DNA of 64,000 nucleotides, from the NCBI RefSeq assembly GCF_011290485.1, contig NZ_CP048029.1, forward strand, positions 496,001 through 560,000, written 5' to 3'. Under the pieces are notes generated by a model that had not been told where the DNA came from, made no database searches, and worked only from the letters and a program-made list of their open reading frames with translations. Below are positions 54,003 to 63,089 of this stretch, piece by piece (the stretch's first letter is position 1; every line of letters begins with the position of its first letter). Position numbers and translations under genes: made by a program. This DNA is from Caldichromatium japonicum (GTDB lineage Bacteria > Pseudomonadota > Gammaproteobacteria > Chromatiales > Chromatiaceae).

Positions 54003-54566
54003 TCAGCGACAGGGGATGAAAAACGGATTCCCTAGCGCCTCGCTGCACTGGCTGCCGACTGAAGGAGATAGCGGTTGTTTCAGCTCAGCCGGCAGGGTCT
54101 CGCGGCCTATCTGCAACAGCTCGCGCGCCAGGCGACAAGGCTCGGTCTCACCGCAGCGCCCATCGGCACCACAGACCCGCTCGATCAATGCGCTGCAGGG
54201 TCCAAGCGTGCGCTCATCCGTCTCTTCCTGGCGTGGGGGAGGGGATTCCCAGGCGCGCAGCATGGGCTCGGTCGGTACCGCTACCCCATCGCGCACGATC
54301 ACCACCGAGCCATCCTCGAGGCGGTGTACCCCATCCCACAATGGGGCGCGCTGCCCTGCTTCCAAGCGCCAGGCGCGGTGTGTACCTGACTCGACCTCAA
54401 TGCGCGCACCATCGCTCAGGCGTGCGCCCCAGTGAGCAGCCGTGGAAGATTGCATTGGGCCAAGGACTAGGACGATCCCGCTAAGCACCACATAAGCATG
54501 GTGCCTGGTCAGGTTTGTAGAGAGGTATAGCCTGTGCCAGCCCTCTCTGCTCCAATCAGCTCCCAT
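54003..54566 (-). CDS. Exported hypothetical protein
   Basis: 187 residues or fewer; a hydrophobic stretch (AYVVLSGIVLVLGPMQSSTA) near residues 24-43 serves as signal peptide, so the true start may lie inside. The mature part repeats DGARIEVESGTHRAWRLEAG and LWDGVHRLEDGSVVIVRDGV, and has a Cys-rich C-terminal half (six Cys). Unknown function. Confidence 0.65.
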   Translation of the reverse strand: MGADWSREGWHRLYLSTNLTRHHAYVVLSGIVLVLGPMQSSTAAHWGARLSDGARIEVESGTHRAWRLEAGQRAPLWDGVHRLEDGSVVIVRDGVAVPTEPMLRAWESPPPRQEETDERTLGPCSALIERVCGADGRCGETEPCRLARELLQIGRETLPAELKQPLSPSVGSQCSEALGNPFFIPCR

Positions 54567-54603
54567 GATGACCTCTTTGAAAATCGTTGCGATCGAAGTT
54601 TAA

Positions 54604-55945
54604 CAGACCGTTGAAAAATCCCCTGCCGACCCCCGCGTCGGGCGGTACGATCTGAAGTCAACCGAGAACGACGCACAGACGAGCACGATGAGAGGCAATC
54701 CAAACTTCCAGGGGGCGATGTTCAGCTACATCAGCCTTGAAGAGCGCGTGCCGCAGGCCCACCCACTGCGCAAGCTGCGCGCCGTGGTCGATGCGTTGCT
54801 GGCAACCATGAACCGCGAGTTCGAAGCGGTCTACGCCCGCCGCGGCCGCCCCTCGGTGCCGCCGCAGATGCTGCTCAAGGCCTTGCTGCTGCAAATCCTG
54901 TTCTCCATCCGCAGCGAACGCCAGCTGGTCGAAGCCATCGACTACAACCTGCTCTATCGCTGGTTCGTGGGTCTGAACATCGAAGACAAGGTCTGGGACC
55001 ACTCGACCTTCAGCGCCAACCGCGAACGCCTGTTCAATGAAGACCTTGCGCGCGCCTTCTTCGAGCGCGTCAAGCGCAGCGCGCAGTGGGCCAAGCTCGC
55101 CAGCGACGAACACTTCAGCGTCGACGGCACGCTCATTGAGGCCTGGGTCTCGCACAAGAGCTTCAAGCGCAAAGACGACGACAGCGGCACGACGCCTGGG
55201 CGCAACCCCGAGGTGGACTTCAAAGGGCAGGCGCGCTGCAACGACACCCACGAGAGCACCACTGACGCCGATGCCCGGCTTTACAAGAAAGCCCCAGGGG
55301 ACAAGTCCCGTCTGTGCCACATCCTCATGGAGAACCGCAACGGCCTGATCGTGGATGTCGAGATCACCCACGCCAGCGGCACCGCCGAGCGCGAGGCGGC
55401 GCTGGCGATGCTCAAACGGCGGGGCAACACAAACAAGCGGGTCACAGTCGCAGCCGACAAGGGCTACGACACCAAGGACTTCATCGGGGGTTGCCGCCAA
55501 CTCAAGGTCACGCCGCACGTGGCGACCAAGGACAAGCACTCGGCGGTCGATGGCCGCACCAAACGGCACGAGGGCTACAAGACCAGCCTCAAAGTGCGCA
55601 AGCGTATCGAAGAGGCCTTTGGCTGGATCAAGACGGTGGGCGGTCTGGCCAAGACCAAGCTGATCGGCCAGGCCAAGCTCACGGGCCAGGCGCTGCTGTG
55701 CTTTGCCACCTACAACCTGGTGCGCCTTGGGGCAATCGGCGGCTGGTGGGACGCGCATCATGCGTGAGTCCTGGGATACGTGCGCCCAAGGCAAGATGGC
55801 CTGAAAAGGCTTCGCCAAATGGGCAAAACGGCCTGCAAACAGGCCGAAATGCACGTCGCAATCGCTGCACAGCCGCGTCTGGGCGGCTCGATTCTTCGAA
55901 ATCAGCGCCCCTGATGCGTTCGAAGAGCACTTTTTCAACGGCATG
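54604..55945 (+). mobile_element. IS5-family insertion sequence, about 1.34 kb
   Basis: CCGTTGAAAAA at 54608-54618 and its reverse complement TTTTTCAACGG at 55931-55941 mark inverted ends around one intact transposase gene. Exact borders and target duplication are not certain. The same end sequence recurs around the short element at 55959-56238. Confidence 0.8.
54688..55767 (+). CDS. IS5-family DDE transposase
   Basis: 359 residues in one frame and apparently intact. The N-terminal DUF772-like domain (RRGRPSVPPQMLLKALLLQI, SERQLVEAIDYNLLYRWFVG) is followed by the DDE core: HFSVDGTLIEAW (Asp), VTVAADKGYDTKDF (Asp), and RKRIEEAFGWIKTVGGLAKT (Glu). This is the only transposase in the window without obvious decay, so the element may still move and could mobilise the short element beside it. 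Confidence 0.9.
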   Translation: MRGNPNFQGAMFSYISLEERVPQAHPLRKLRAVVDALLATMNREFEAVYARRGRPSVPPQMLLKALLLQILFSIRSERQLVEAIDYNLLYRWFVGLNIEDKVWDHSTFSANRERLFNEDLARAFFERVKRSAQWAKLASDEHFSVDGTLIEAWVSHKSFKRKDDDSGTTPGRNPEVDFKGQARCNDTHESTTDADARLYKKAPGDKSRLCHILMENRNGLIVDVEITHASGTAEREAALAMLKRRGNTNKRVTVAADKGYDTKDFIGGCRQLKVTPHVATKDKHSAVDGRTKRHEGYKTSLKVRKRIEEAFGWIKTVGGLAKTKLIGQAKLTGQALLCFATYNLVRLGAIGGWWDAHHA

Positions 55946-55958
55946 CTAAAAGACATGC

Positions 55959-56238
55959 TTAACAGGCCGTTGAAAAACTACTGCGATGGGCCATCTGCGG
56001 CGTTGCGCGGTGTTGGCTTCGGCCGCTGCGCTTAACATCGGCTGCGCCGATGTTAGCCTCCGCCGAAACCTGGTTTTCGCTCCCTCGCCTATCTACTTGA
56101 TATGTGGTTTCGGCATAACATTCGCTTCGCTCATGTAAGCCTTCACCGAAACATCGCCTACGGCTCGTTTTCTCGGTCGCTGCGCTCCGGGCGCCTTGCA
56201 TCTGGCTATCCTCGCGACGTTTTTCAACGGCCTGTTAG
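55959..56238. mobile_element. Non-coding MITE-like element sharing the ends of the neighbouring IS
   Basis: About 280 bases between TAACAGGCCGTTGAAAAA (55960) and its exact complement TTTTTCAACGGCCTGTTA. It holds no plausible gene but strong internal structure: a perfect hairpin TAACATCGGC / GCCGATGTTA (56033-56055) and a GCCGAAACC / GGTTTCGGC pair (near 56062 and 56106). The ends match those of the adjacent IS, so it is probably moved by that transposase. It sits about 48 bases downstream of dnaE. Confidence 0.75.
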
Positions 56239-56285
56239 GTCGAATGCGCCGCAAAGTACTGCGTATCTCATTGCATCCCTAGTCT

Positions 56286-59200
56286 TCAAGACACTGCCGA
56301 TAGCCGTGGCAGTGCTTCTGGGCCAGGGAGCGATTGGGGTAGGCGCTCATAGGAAACGCTGACCCCCGTTGGACCCAGCAATTGGCGCAACTCCTTGAGC
56401 AGGGCGTCCGCGGGCCTCACCCGCCAAGCGCGTCCAAGCATCAGTTCGCCCTGGGCCCCTGGGCAGCGATAGAGCAGACGGATCGGCAGGCTGCGCTGGG
56501 GGTCGGTCTCGCGATAATCGGCCAAGAGCTCGCGGAGTGCCCGCACCCGCTCCAGTCCTTGGGCATGAGCGGCAGGGTCGGACAGATCGAGTAGGAGGAA
56601 CAGATGATGGGCGCTCGCCGCGCGCGCCTCCTCAAAGAGGCGTACCGAGTCGGCGCGTAGCGACCAGGTGTCGCGAAAATCATCGAAACTCAAGGTCCCC
56701 CTGACGCTGAGGATCTGATCGATTGCAAGCAAAGGGCGCACCTGCTCATAGAGTTCGGAAAAGACTGTGACCTCGATGCGCCCCGTGCGGTCATCGAGCA
56801 CCATCGACCCCAGCCGTCCGCGGCTGCCCTTGCTATGGCGGACATTGACGACCAGGCCCACCAGATGGTAGAGCTCGCGTTCACGCCGCCCAAGCTCGCG
56901 GTCGGTCTCGAGCAGACGTGCGATGCGGATGCAGCCCATGGAGCGAAGTTCATCTTCATAGCGCGCCAGCGGGTGGCCGGTGAGATAAAGCCCGAGGGTC
57001 TCCTTTTCGCCGCGCAGCCGTTCCTCGTCCTCCCAATCGGGAAGCGACTCACCGGCGGTCTGGGGATCAGGGCGCGGTGGATCGCTCGATCCTGAGGCGC
57101 CAAAGAGATCTACCTGACCGGCGGCGCGGCGCTCGCGATATTGCTCAGCGGCCCGAAGCGCCAGGGGTAGATGCCCCATCAGGGTGGCGCGATTGGGGCC
57201 CAGGGCATCGAGCGCCCCCGCACGGATCAGGGACTCAAGGACCCGCCGGTTGACCCGCTGTAGATCCACCCGCATGCACAGATCCCAGAGGTCGCGGAAG
57301 GGGCCTTGGGCGCGCGCCTGGAGGATGGCCTCGATCGCCGACGCCCCGACCCCCTTGATGGCTCCCAGACCATAGAGGATCGCCTTCTCCCTGGCGATGC
57401 TGAAGCGATAGTCCGAGTGGTTGATCGCCGGCGGCTCGATGCGCAGACCGAGTGAGCGACACTCGTCGATCAAGGTGACCACCTTGTCGGTATTGTCCAT
57501 GTCCGCCGAGAGGACCGCCGACATGAACGCCGCCGGATAATGCGCTTTCAGCCATAGGGTCTGATAGCTGACAAGTGCATAAGCCGCCGAGTGTGACTTA
57601 TTAAATCCATATCCAGAAAAATACTCCATGAGATCAAAGATCTGGGCGGCGAGCTGGCGATCGACCCCGCGCGCCTCGGCACCTGACTCAAAGGTTGCCC
57701 GCTGCTTGGCCATCTCCTCTGGCTTCTTCTTGCCCATCGCCCTGCGCAGGAGGTCGGCGCCACCGAGCGAATAACCGGCGAGGACCTGGGCGATCTGCAT
57801 CACCTGTTCTTGGTAGAGGATGATGCCGTAGGTGGGCTTGAGGATCGGCTCAAGATGGGGATGGAGGTAAAGGATTGGGGCACGCCCGTGCTTGCGCTCG
57901 ATAAAGTCATCGACCATCCCCGACTGCAAAGGTCCAGGGCGAAAGAGGGCCACCAGCGCGGTGATGTCGTCGAAGCAATCGGGCTGGAGCTTTTTGATCA
58001 GCTCGCGCATCCCGCGCGATTCAAGCTGAAAGACCGCTGTGGTCTCGCAGCGTTTGAGCATGGCGAAGGCGTCAGGGTCATGGGGGTCGATGCGCTCGAG
58101 ATCGATGAGTGACTCGCCGCGCGCCGCGCGTTGGGCATTGATGGTCTTGAGCGCCCAATCGATGATGGTGAGCGTGCGCAGTCCCAAAAAATCGAACTTA
58201 ACGAGCCCGACCTGTTCGACGTCATCTTTGTCGTATTGAGTGACCGGGTCCTCGCCACCCGGTTCGCAATAGAGGGGCGTGAAGTCGGTGAGCTTGCCAG
58301 GGGCGATCACCACCCCGCCGGCGTGCTTGCCGGCGTTACGGGTCAGACCCTCGAGCTTGCGCGCCATGTCGATCAGCGCTCGCACCTCCTCGTCGTCCTG
58401 ATAGACGCGCCTGAGGTCCTCACTCTCGGCGAGCGCCTTATCCAGCGTCATCCCTGGCTCGAAGGGGACCATCTTGGCGATCTTATCGACGAATCCATAC
58501 GGATAGCCCATCACCCGCCCGACATCGCGCACCACCGCCTTGGCGGCCATGGTGCCGAAGGTGATGATCTGGGAGACCGCCTCGCGCCCGTATTTTTGGG
58601 CGACATATTCGATGACGCGGTCGCGTCCCTCCATGCAGAAGTCGATGTCGAAGTCTGGCATCGACACCCGCTCTGGGTTCAAAAAGCGTTCAAACAGGAG
58701 GTTGTGGGCGATCGGGTCAAGATCGGTGATCCGGATGGCATAGGCCGCCAATGAACCTGCCCCCGAACCGCGCCCGGGGCCTACGGGGATGCCGTTTTCC
58801 TTGGCCCAGCGGATGAAGTCGGCGACGATCAGGAAATAACCGGCAAAGCCCATCTGGGTGATGACGGCAAGCTCGCTCTCCAGCCGCTCCTCATAGAGCC
58901 GGCGCCGCTCGGCAGAGTCAGGGTCGGCGGGGTCCAGGATGTGGCTGAGTCGTTCGTTCAGACCGCGGCGGCACTCCTCGGCAAAGAACGACTCAGTGGT
59001 CATGCCGGCAGGCACGGGAAAGATGGGCAAATGCGGCTTGCCGAGCTTAAGCTCCAGGTTACAGCGCTTGGCGATCTCGACCGCATTGACCAGGGCCTCG
59101 GGGAGATCGGCAAAGAGCTCAGACATCTCGGCGGGGGTGCGCAGATATTGTTCCTCGCTATAGAGCCGCGGGCGGTCGGGGTCATCCAGCATGCGCCCCT

Positions 59201-59855
59201 GATGGATACAGACCCGCACCTCATGGGCCTCGAAGTCGTCCGGGCTCAAGAAACGCACATCGTTGGTCGCAACTACCGGCACCCCGCGGCGGAGGGCGAG
59301 GTCAACGCACGCCTCGATCCAGTGGCCTTCCCGGCCTCGCCCAGTGCGTACCAGCTCCAGGTAATAGCGATCGCCAAAAACCTTGAGCCAACGGTCGAGG
59401 ACCCGCTCGGCCTCTTTGGTGCGACCCTTCACCAGCGCCTCGGCCAGGTCGCTGCCTGGGCCTGCGAGCGCGATCAGGCCCTGGTGATGTCCCTTGATCC
59501 ATGCCGGATCGACCTGGGGGAAACCGGCCTCTTGACCCTTGAGAAAGCTGCGCGAGACGAGCTCGATCAGATTGCGATAACCCCGCTGGTCTTGGATCAA
59601 CAGGACCAGGCGATGCGGTTTGGTAGGGTCCTCGGGATGGCGTATCCACAGATCGGCACCGGCGATCGGTTTGATACCGGCGGTAACCGCCGCCTTGTAA
59701 AAACGCACCAGGCCAAAGAGATTGCCTTGATCGGTAAGGGCAACGGCAGGCATTCCAGCCTTGGCGACTGCATTGACCAGGGGTTTGAGCTGGATCAGAC
59801 CATCGACCAGGGAGTATTCGGAATGTAGATGCAAATGGATAAAACGGCTGTCCAC
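56286..59855 (-). CDS. dnaE: DNA polymerase III alpha subunit
   Basis: The replicative polymerase. About 1189 residues from a GTG at 59855 (VDSRFIHLHLHSEYSLVDGL); the frame is open to an ATG at 59921, adding 22 residues of low similarity. The PHP domain comes first (HLHLHSEYS). The catalytic carboxylates are in MPDFDIDFCMEGRD, and GRGSGAGSLAAYA lies in the palm. The C-terminal OB and tau-binding regions are present to the end. Its 3' end is next to the MITE-like element. Confidence 0.95.
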   Translation of the reverse strand: MDSRFIHLHLHSEYSLVDGLIQLKPLVNAVAKAGMPAVALTDQGNLFGLVRFYKAAVTAGIKPIAGADLWIRHPEDPTKPHRLVLLIQDQRGYRNLIELVSRSFLKGQEAGFPQVDPAWIKGHHQGLIALAGPGSDLAEALVKGRTKEAERVLDRWLKVFGDRYYLELVRTGRGREGHWIEACVDLALRRGVPVVATNDVRFLSPDDFEAHEVRVCIHQGRMLDDPDRPRLYSEEQYLRTPAEMSELFADLPEALVNAVEIAKRCNLELKLGKPHLPIFPVPAGMTTESFFAEECRRGLNERLSHILDPADPDSAERRRLYEERLESELAVITQMGFAGYFLIVADFIRWAKENGIPVGPGRGSGAGSLAAYAIRITDLDPIAHNLLFERFLNPERVSMPDFDIDFCMEGRDRVIEYVAQKYGREAVSQIITFGTMAAKAVVRDVGRVMGYPYGFVDKIAKMVPFEPGMTLDKALAESEDLRRVYQDDEEVRALIDMARKLEGLTRNAGKHAGGVVIAPGKLTDFTPLYCEPGGEDPVTQYDKDDVEQVGLVKFDFLGLRTLTIIDWALKTINAQRAARGESLIDLERIDPHDPDAFAMLKRCETTAVFQLESRGMRELIKKLQPDCFDDITALVALFRPGPLQSGMVDDFIERKHGRAPILYLHPHLEPILKPTYGIILYQEQVMQIAQVLAGYSLGGADLLRRAMGKKKPEEMAKQRATFESGAEARGVDRQLAAQIFDLMEYFSGYGFNKSHSAAYALVSYQTLWLKAHYPAAFMSAVLSADMDNTDKVVTLIDECRSLGLRIEPPAINHSDYRFSIAREKAILYGLGAIKGVGASAIEAILQARAQGPFRDLWDLCMRVDLQRVNRRVLESLIRAGALDALGPNRATLMGHLPLALRAAEQYRERRAAGQVDLFGASGSSDPPRPDPQTAGESLPDWEDEERLRGEKETLGLYLTGHPLARYEDELRSMGCIRIARLLETDRELGRRERELYHLVGLVVNVRHSKGSRGRLGSMVLDDRTGRIEVTVFSELYEQVRPLLAIDQILSVRGTLSFDDFRDTWSLRADSVRLFEEARAASAHHLFLLLDLSDPAAHAQGLERVRALRELLADYRETDPQRSLPIRLLYRCPGAQGELMLGRAWRVRPADALLKELRQLLGPTGVSVSYERLPQSLPGPEALPRLSAVS

Positions 59856-60191
59856 GGCTGCCTGTATTGCAAGAGGGGAACAAGGGGTGATCGGCCACAG
59901 GGTGGCTAGTCTAATCGGCAAACCACCCCGATTCCGAGATGGAAAAAACCATCAAAAGCAGCCGCTGGATAGGCGCCATCCTCAGTCTACAAGGGCCCTC
60001 GCAGATCCATAGGTTAGCGCAGGTACGGACTCGCAACCGCACCTATCCACTGGCGAGCGGGATTTGCAATCCTCAAGCATCCAGATTTAGACTGGTTAAA
60101 TTTGGGATGATGTTAAACACAGATCGTACAACGTTGCCCGCCGCTGCGGGGCCCAGCGGAGTCAGCGCCGCCCTCCTGGATATGGCGGTGC

Positions 60192-61580
60192 ATGCCCATC
60201 AAGCCGCCAAAACCCATGCCCGCAATCCATGCCAAGATCAAAGAACGCCTGTGGGGGGCCGATCCCGCCCAACTCGCCCCCACTCTGCGTTGGGCCCTCT
60301 ATCTTGGACGTTTAGTGTATGCCCTGGCGCGCGACCTGAGCGATAGCCAGCTTGGCCTCTATGCGATGAGTCTGGTCTATACCACCCTGTTGTCCCTGGT
60401 GCCGCTCTTGGCCGTGAGCTTTTCAGTGCTCAAGGGGTTTGGGGTGCACAGCCAGCTTGAGCCCTTACTTGCCAATGCCTTGGCCCCCCTAGGGGAATCA
60501 GGCGCCGAAATCACCCGCCAGCTCGTGGGTTTTGTCGATCGGATGCAGGTAGGGGTGCTCGGGGCGCTGGGCTTGGGGATGCTGTTTTATACGGTGCTGT
60601 CCTTGATACAGAAGATCGAGCAAGCGTTCAACTATGTCTGGCGGGTGGATCAGGAACGCGCCCTGGCCCAGCGGGTGATCGAATATCTGAGCGTGCTCAC
60701 TATCGGGCCCGTGCTGTTCTTTTCGGCCATTGGGGTCTCGGCCTCACTGGGCGGCAATCCCTTGATTCGCTCGTTCATGGATTCGGAGGCGATCGATTGG
60801 ATGCTGCGGGCAACGGGCATCCTGGCGCCCTATCTCATGATCTCGGCGACCTTTGCCTTTGTCTATCGCTTCGTACCCAATACCGAGGTGCGGCTGCAAT
60901 CGGCATTGCTGGGGGGGGTCGTCGCGGGTCTGCTGTGGGAGACGATCGGCGGGCTTTTCGGTCAGTTCATGGCCGGCTCGACCCAATACACTGCCATCTA
61001 TTCTAGCCTGGCGATCCTCATCCTGTTCATGCTGTGGGTCTATATCGGCTGGCTGATCCTGCTCTTCGGCAGCAGCCTCGCTTTTTACCATCAGCATCCC
61101 GAGCTACTGGAGACGCCGGAGCGTGAGCCGAGCTTAAGCCCCCGCGAACGCGAATGGCTAGCCTTGCGGCTGGCCGCCTGGATCGCCCGCGCCTATCTCG
61201 ACGGTGCACCGCCACCGCACTGTGAAGCCCTGGCCCGGCTGATACGTCAGTCAGCGCAGGCGATTCGTCCGACCATGGATCTACTCGAACAGGGCGGCTA
61301 TGTGGTACGCACGGCCGCGAGCCCTGCCGGCTATGTGCTCAGACGCCCGCCCGAGGCCATCTCCATACTGGAGATTGTCGAGCAGGCGCGGCGTTGCGGC
61401 GAGGGGCAGTGGGGGAATAGACGACTCGACCCGCCGATCAGCGACCTCATGGCCTGTATCGACACCGCCTTGGCGTCCTGTCTGGAGGGGATGACCCTGC
61501 GGATGCTCGCCGAGCGCCTGGCCGAAAACCGCTCAGGCCAGATTGCCGATCAGGACGATAGTCAGCACGATCGCGCATAG
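60192..61580 (+). CDS. YihY/BrkB-family inner-membrane protein
   Basis: 462 residues. The YihY domain (about 40-300) has six helices, with LGLYAMSLVYTTLLSLVPLL, LIQKIEQAFNYVWRVDQERA and LLGGVVAGLLWETIGGLFGQ. The C-terminal 150 residues form a winged-helix-like part (LLEQGGYVVRTAASPAGYVL) as in the longer members of the family. It was once annotated as RNase BN, which is incorrect for the family. The true function is unknown. Confidence 0.9.
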   Translation: MPIKPPKPMPAIHAKIKERLWGADPAQLAPTLRWALYLGRLVYALARDLSDSQLGLYAMSLVYTTLLSLVPLLAVSFSVLKGFGVHSQLEPLLANALAPLGESGAEITRQLVGFVDRMQVGVLGALGLGMLFYTVLSLIQKIEQAFNYVWRVDQERALAQRVIEYLSVLTIGPVLFFSAIGVSASLGGNPLIRSFMDSEAIDWMLRATGILAPYLMISATFAFVYRFVPNTEVRLQSALLGGVVAGLLWETIGGLFGQFMAGSTQYTAIYSSLAILILFMLWVYIGWLILLFGSSLAFYHQHPELLETPEREPSLSPREREWLALRLAAWIARAYLDGAPPPHCEALARLIRQSAQAIRPTMDLLEQGGYVVRTAASPAGYVLRRPPEAISILEIVEQARRCGEGQWGNRRLDPPISDLMACIDTALASCLEGMTLRMLAERLAENRSGQIADQDDSQHDRA

Positions 61581-61826
61581 TGGGCCTGCGATCCAGAGCG
61601 CGACCTGGCTGAGCCGGTATCCCTGGGCCAGGCGCAGACCGATGATCCCCAGGATCAGGCCCAGGACAGCGCTCCCCGTCCCAGAGAAGAACAGCCATTG
61701 GACGCACTCGGTCTGACAGGTGCGTCCCTCATAAGGCCCAGATAGCATGGCAACCGCGCTGGAGGCGATCAGCGCCCAACCGGCGAGCGCCAAGAGGATA
61801 GCGGGTATGGCAGCGATCTTACTCAT
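61533..61826 (-). CDS. Small membrane protein
   Basis: 97 residues from the ATG at 61826: MSKIAAIPAILLALAGWALI. Three hydrophobic helices, with two Cys in GRTCQTECVQW between the first and second. Its 3' end overlaps the yihY-type gene by 48 bases on the other strand. Not recognised. Confidence 0.6.
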   Translation of the reverse strand: MSKIAAIPAILLALAGWALIASSAVAMLSGPYEGRTCQTECVQWLFFSGTGSAVLGLILGIIGLRLAQGYRLSQVALWIAGPLCAIVLTIVLIGNLA

Positions 61827-61866
61827 GACGGTGTTCAAGGCTCCAGCCCTCCTGTTCTGAAACACA

Positions 61867-61916
61867 TGCTTTTGAAATTGAGTGAGCTGTCTACTTTTGA
61901 AATTGAGTGAGCTGTC
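61867..61916. repeat. 25-base direct tandem repeat at the left of the IS630 remnant
   Basis: The segment CTTTTGAAATTGAGTGAGCT, with two bases before it and GTC after it, occurs twice in direct succession. The copies differ at one position near the start (TG versus TA). It probably contains one end of the IS630-like element, duplicated. Confidence 0.7.
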
Positions 61917-62840
61917 CTGATGTCGTGGGCATGGAAAGACGAGACATGAGATTGCTGTCGTTTGCGGCGCGCGAAGAGCGGCGGCGTGGCTGGAGGTATG
62001 AAGCGATAGGCGCGCAGAGGGGATTGTTGGGCGCAGGGGTGTTCGACATCTGCAAAGGCTATGGGCGCGAAGGGGCCCAAGGGAAAGGGGGGTGGGCGCA
62101 AGGTGGGTGAGAAGCGGGCGCTGTTGGCGGAGCAGGACGCCCAGATACGCAAGCTCATGTGCGACGGGACACCGGATCAGCTGAAGCTGCCGTTTGCGCT
62201 GTGGAGCCGGCAGGCGGTGCGGCAGTTGATCCTCGACCGTTTTGGCATCGAGCTCAGGCCGCAGGGGGAAGGCAAGTACATGGTGCGCTGGGGATTGACG
62301 CCCCAGAAACCGATTCGGCGCGCCTATGAGCAAAGCCCGCCGGCGGGCAAGACGTGGCTTGAGGAGATCTACCCGGACATTGCCCGGCGCGCCAAGGCCG
62401 AGGGCGCCGAAATCCACTGGGGCGATGAAACGGGGCTGCGCTCGGACGAGGTGCGCGGCAAGGTGCGTCGGAAGGCGTTCGCGGGGGCGATGAACGCCGA
62501 CATCCTGATCGACTTCATGAAGCGGCTCGTCAAGGACGCCAGGGGCAAGAAGATCTTCCTCATCCTCGACAACCTGCGCGTGCATCACACCAAGCCGGTC
62601 AAGGCCTGGCTGGCTGCATGCGCCAATCAAATCGAGGCCTCCTCCCTCCCCTCCTACAGCCCAGCACTGAACCCCAACGAGATGCTCAAGGCCACCATCA
62701 CCGCGCAGGCGCCCTCCCGCGCCAAGGGCGATCTCAAGAAGGCGACCGTCAGCCACCTGCGCCGCCTTCTCAATTCCCCCCAACGCGTCATGCGCTACTT
62801 CCAGCATCCCAAGCTCCATGATGCCGCGTAATACAAGTTC
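61868..62840 (+). mobile_element. Decayed IS630-family element
   Basis: It holds a single IS630 transposase pseudogene preceded by a short tandem repeat. The right border is not defined; similarity ends with the transposase stop at 62831. No intact inverted repeats could be paired by eye. Confidence 0.6.
61934..62831 (+). pseudogene. IS630-family transposase with deletions
   Basis: The N-terminal part (MERRDMRLLSFAAREERRR, then YEAIGAQRGLLGAGVFDICK) is in one frame, and the rest from GGGRKVGEKRALLAEQ in another. The DDE core is recognisable: IHWGDETGLRSD, FLILDNLRVHH and LPSYSPALNPNEM. Compared with the family, about 35 residues are missing between EVRGK and VRRKAFAGAMNADIL, and other short pieces are lost. 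The enzyme must be inactive. The domain order is otherwise normal. Confidence 0.8.
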
Positions 62841-62858
62841 ATTGGTTTCGGATCAATA

Positions 62859-63089
62859 ATGGTGTATTGCGAATCGTATCTGAACCGGACCCAGTTGATG
62901 GGGCAGCGATTTGTCATTCTGCGCGCCGAGATGAAGAAAAAATTAGGTGGGCTGAAGGGTAAGAAAGGTCTAGAATTGGAGGTGTTAATGCTACCGCCAG
63001 ATGAGTCTTACATCTCCAGTCTGGCCGATCAGGTGGCGACGACTCCGTACCTGACCAAATCCTTCATTCTTTTCTTTAAGGCGGCCTAA
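62859..63089 (+). CDS. Small hypothetical protein of the right-end region
   Basis: 76 residues (VYCESYLNRTQLMGQRFVIL to TTPYLTKSFILFFKAA), basic and Lys-rich in the middle (MKKKLGGLKGKKGLELEV). Its stop directly touches the ATG of the next frame (TAAATG), suggesting coupling. It follows the IS630 remnant and may belong to a mobile element. Not recognised. Confidence 0.45.
   Translation: MVYCESYLNRTQLMGQRFVILRAEMKKKLGGLKGKKGLELEVLMLPPDESYISSLADQVATTPYLTKSFILFFKAA

Noticed and set aside
61533-62819. A 428-codon minus-strand frame across the IS630 remnant and the small membrane gene
   Set aside because: Most of it is antisense to the recognisable IS630 transposase. Only the last 97 codons, from ATG 61826, form a plausible membrane protein.
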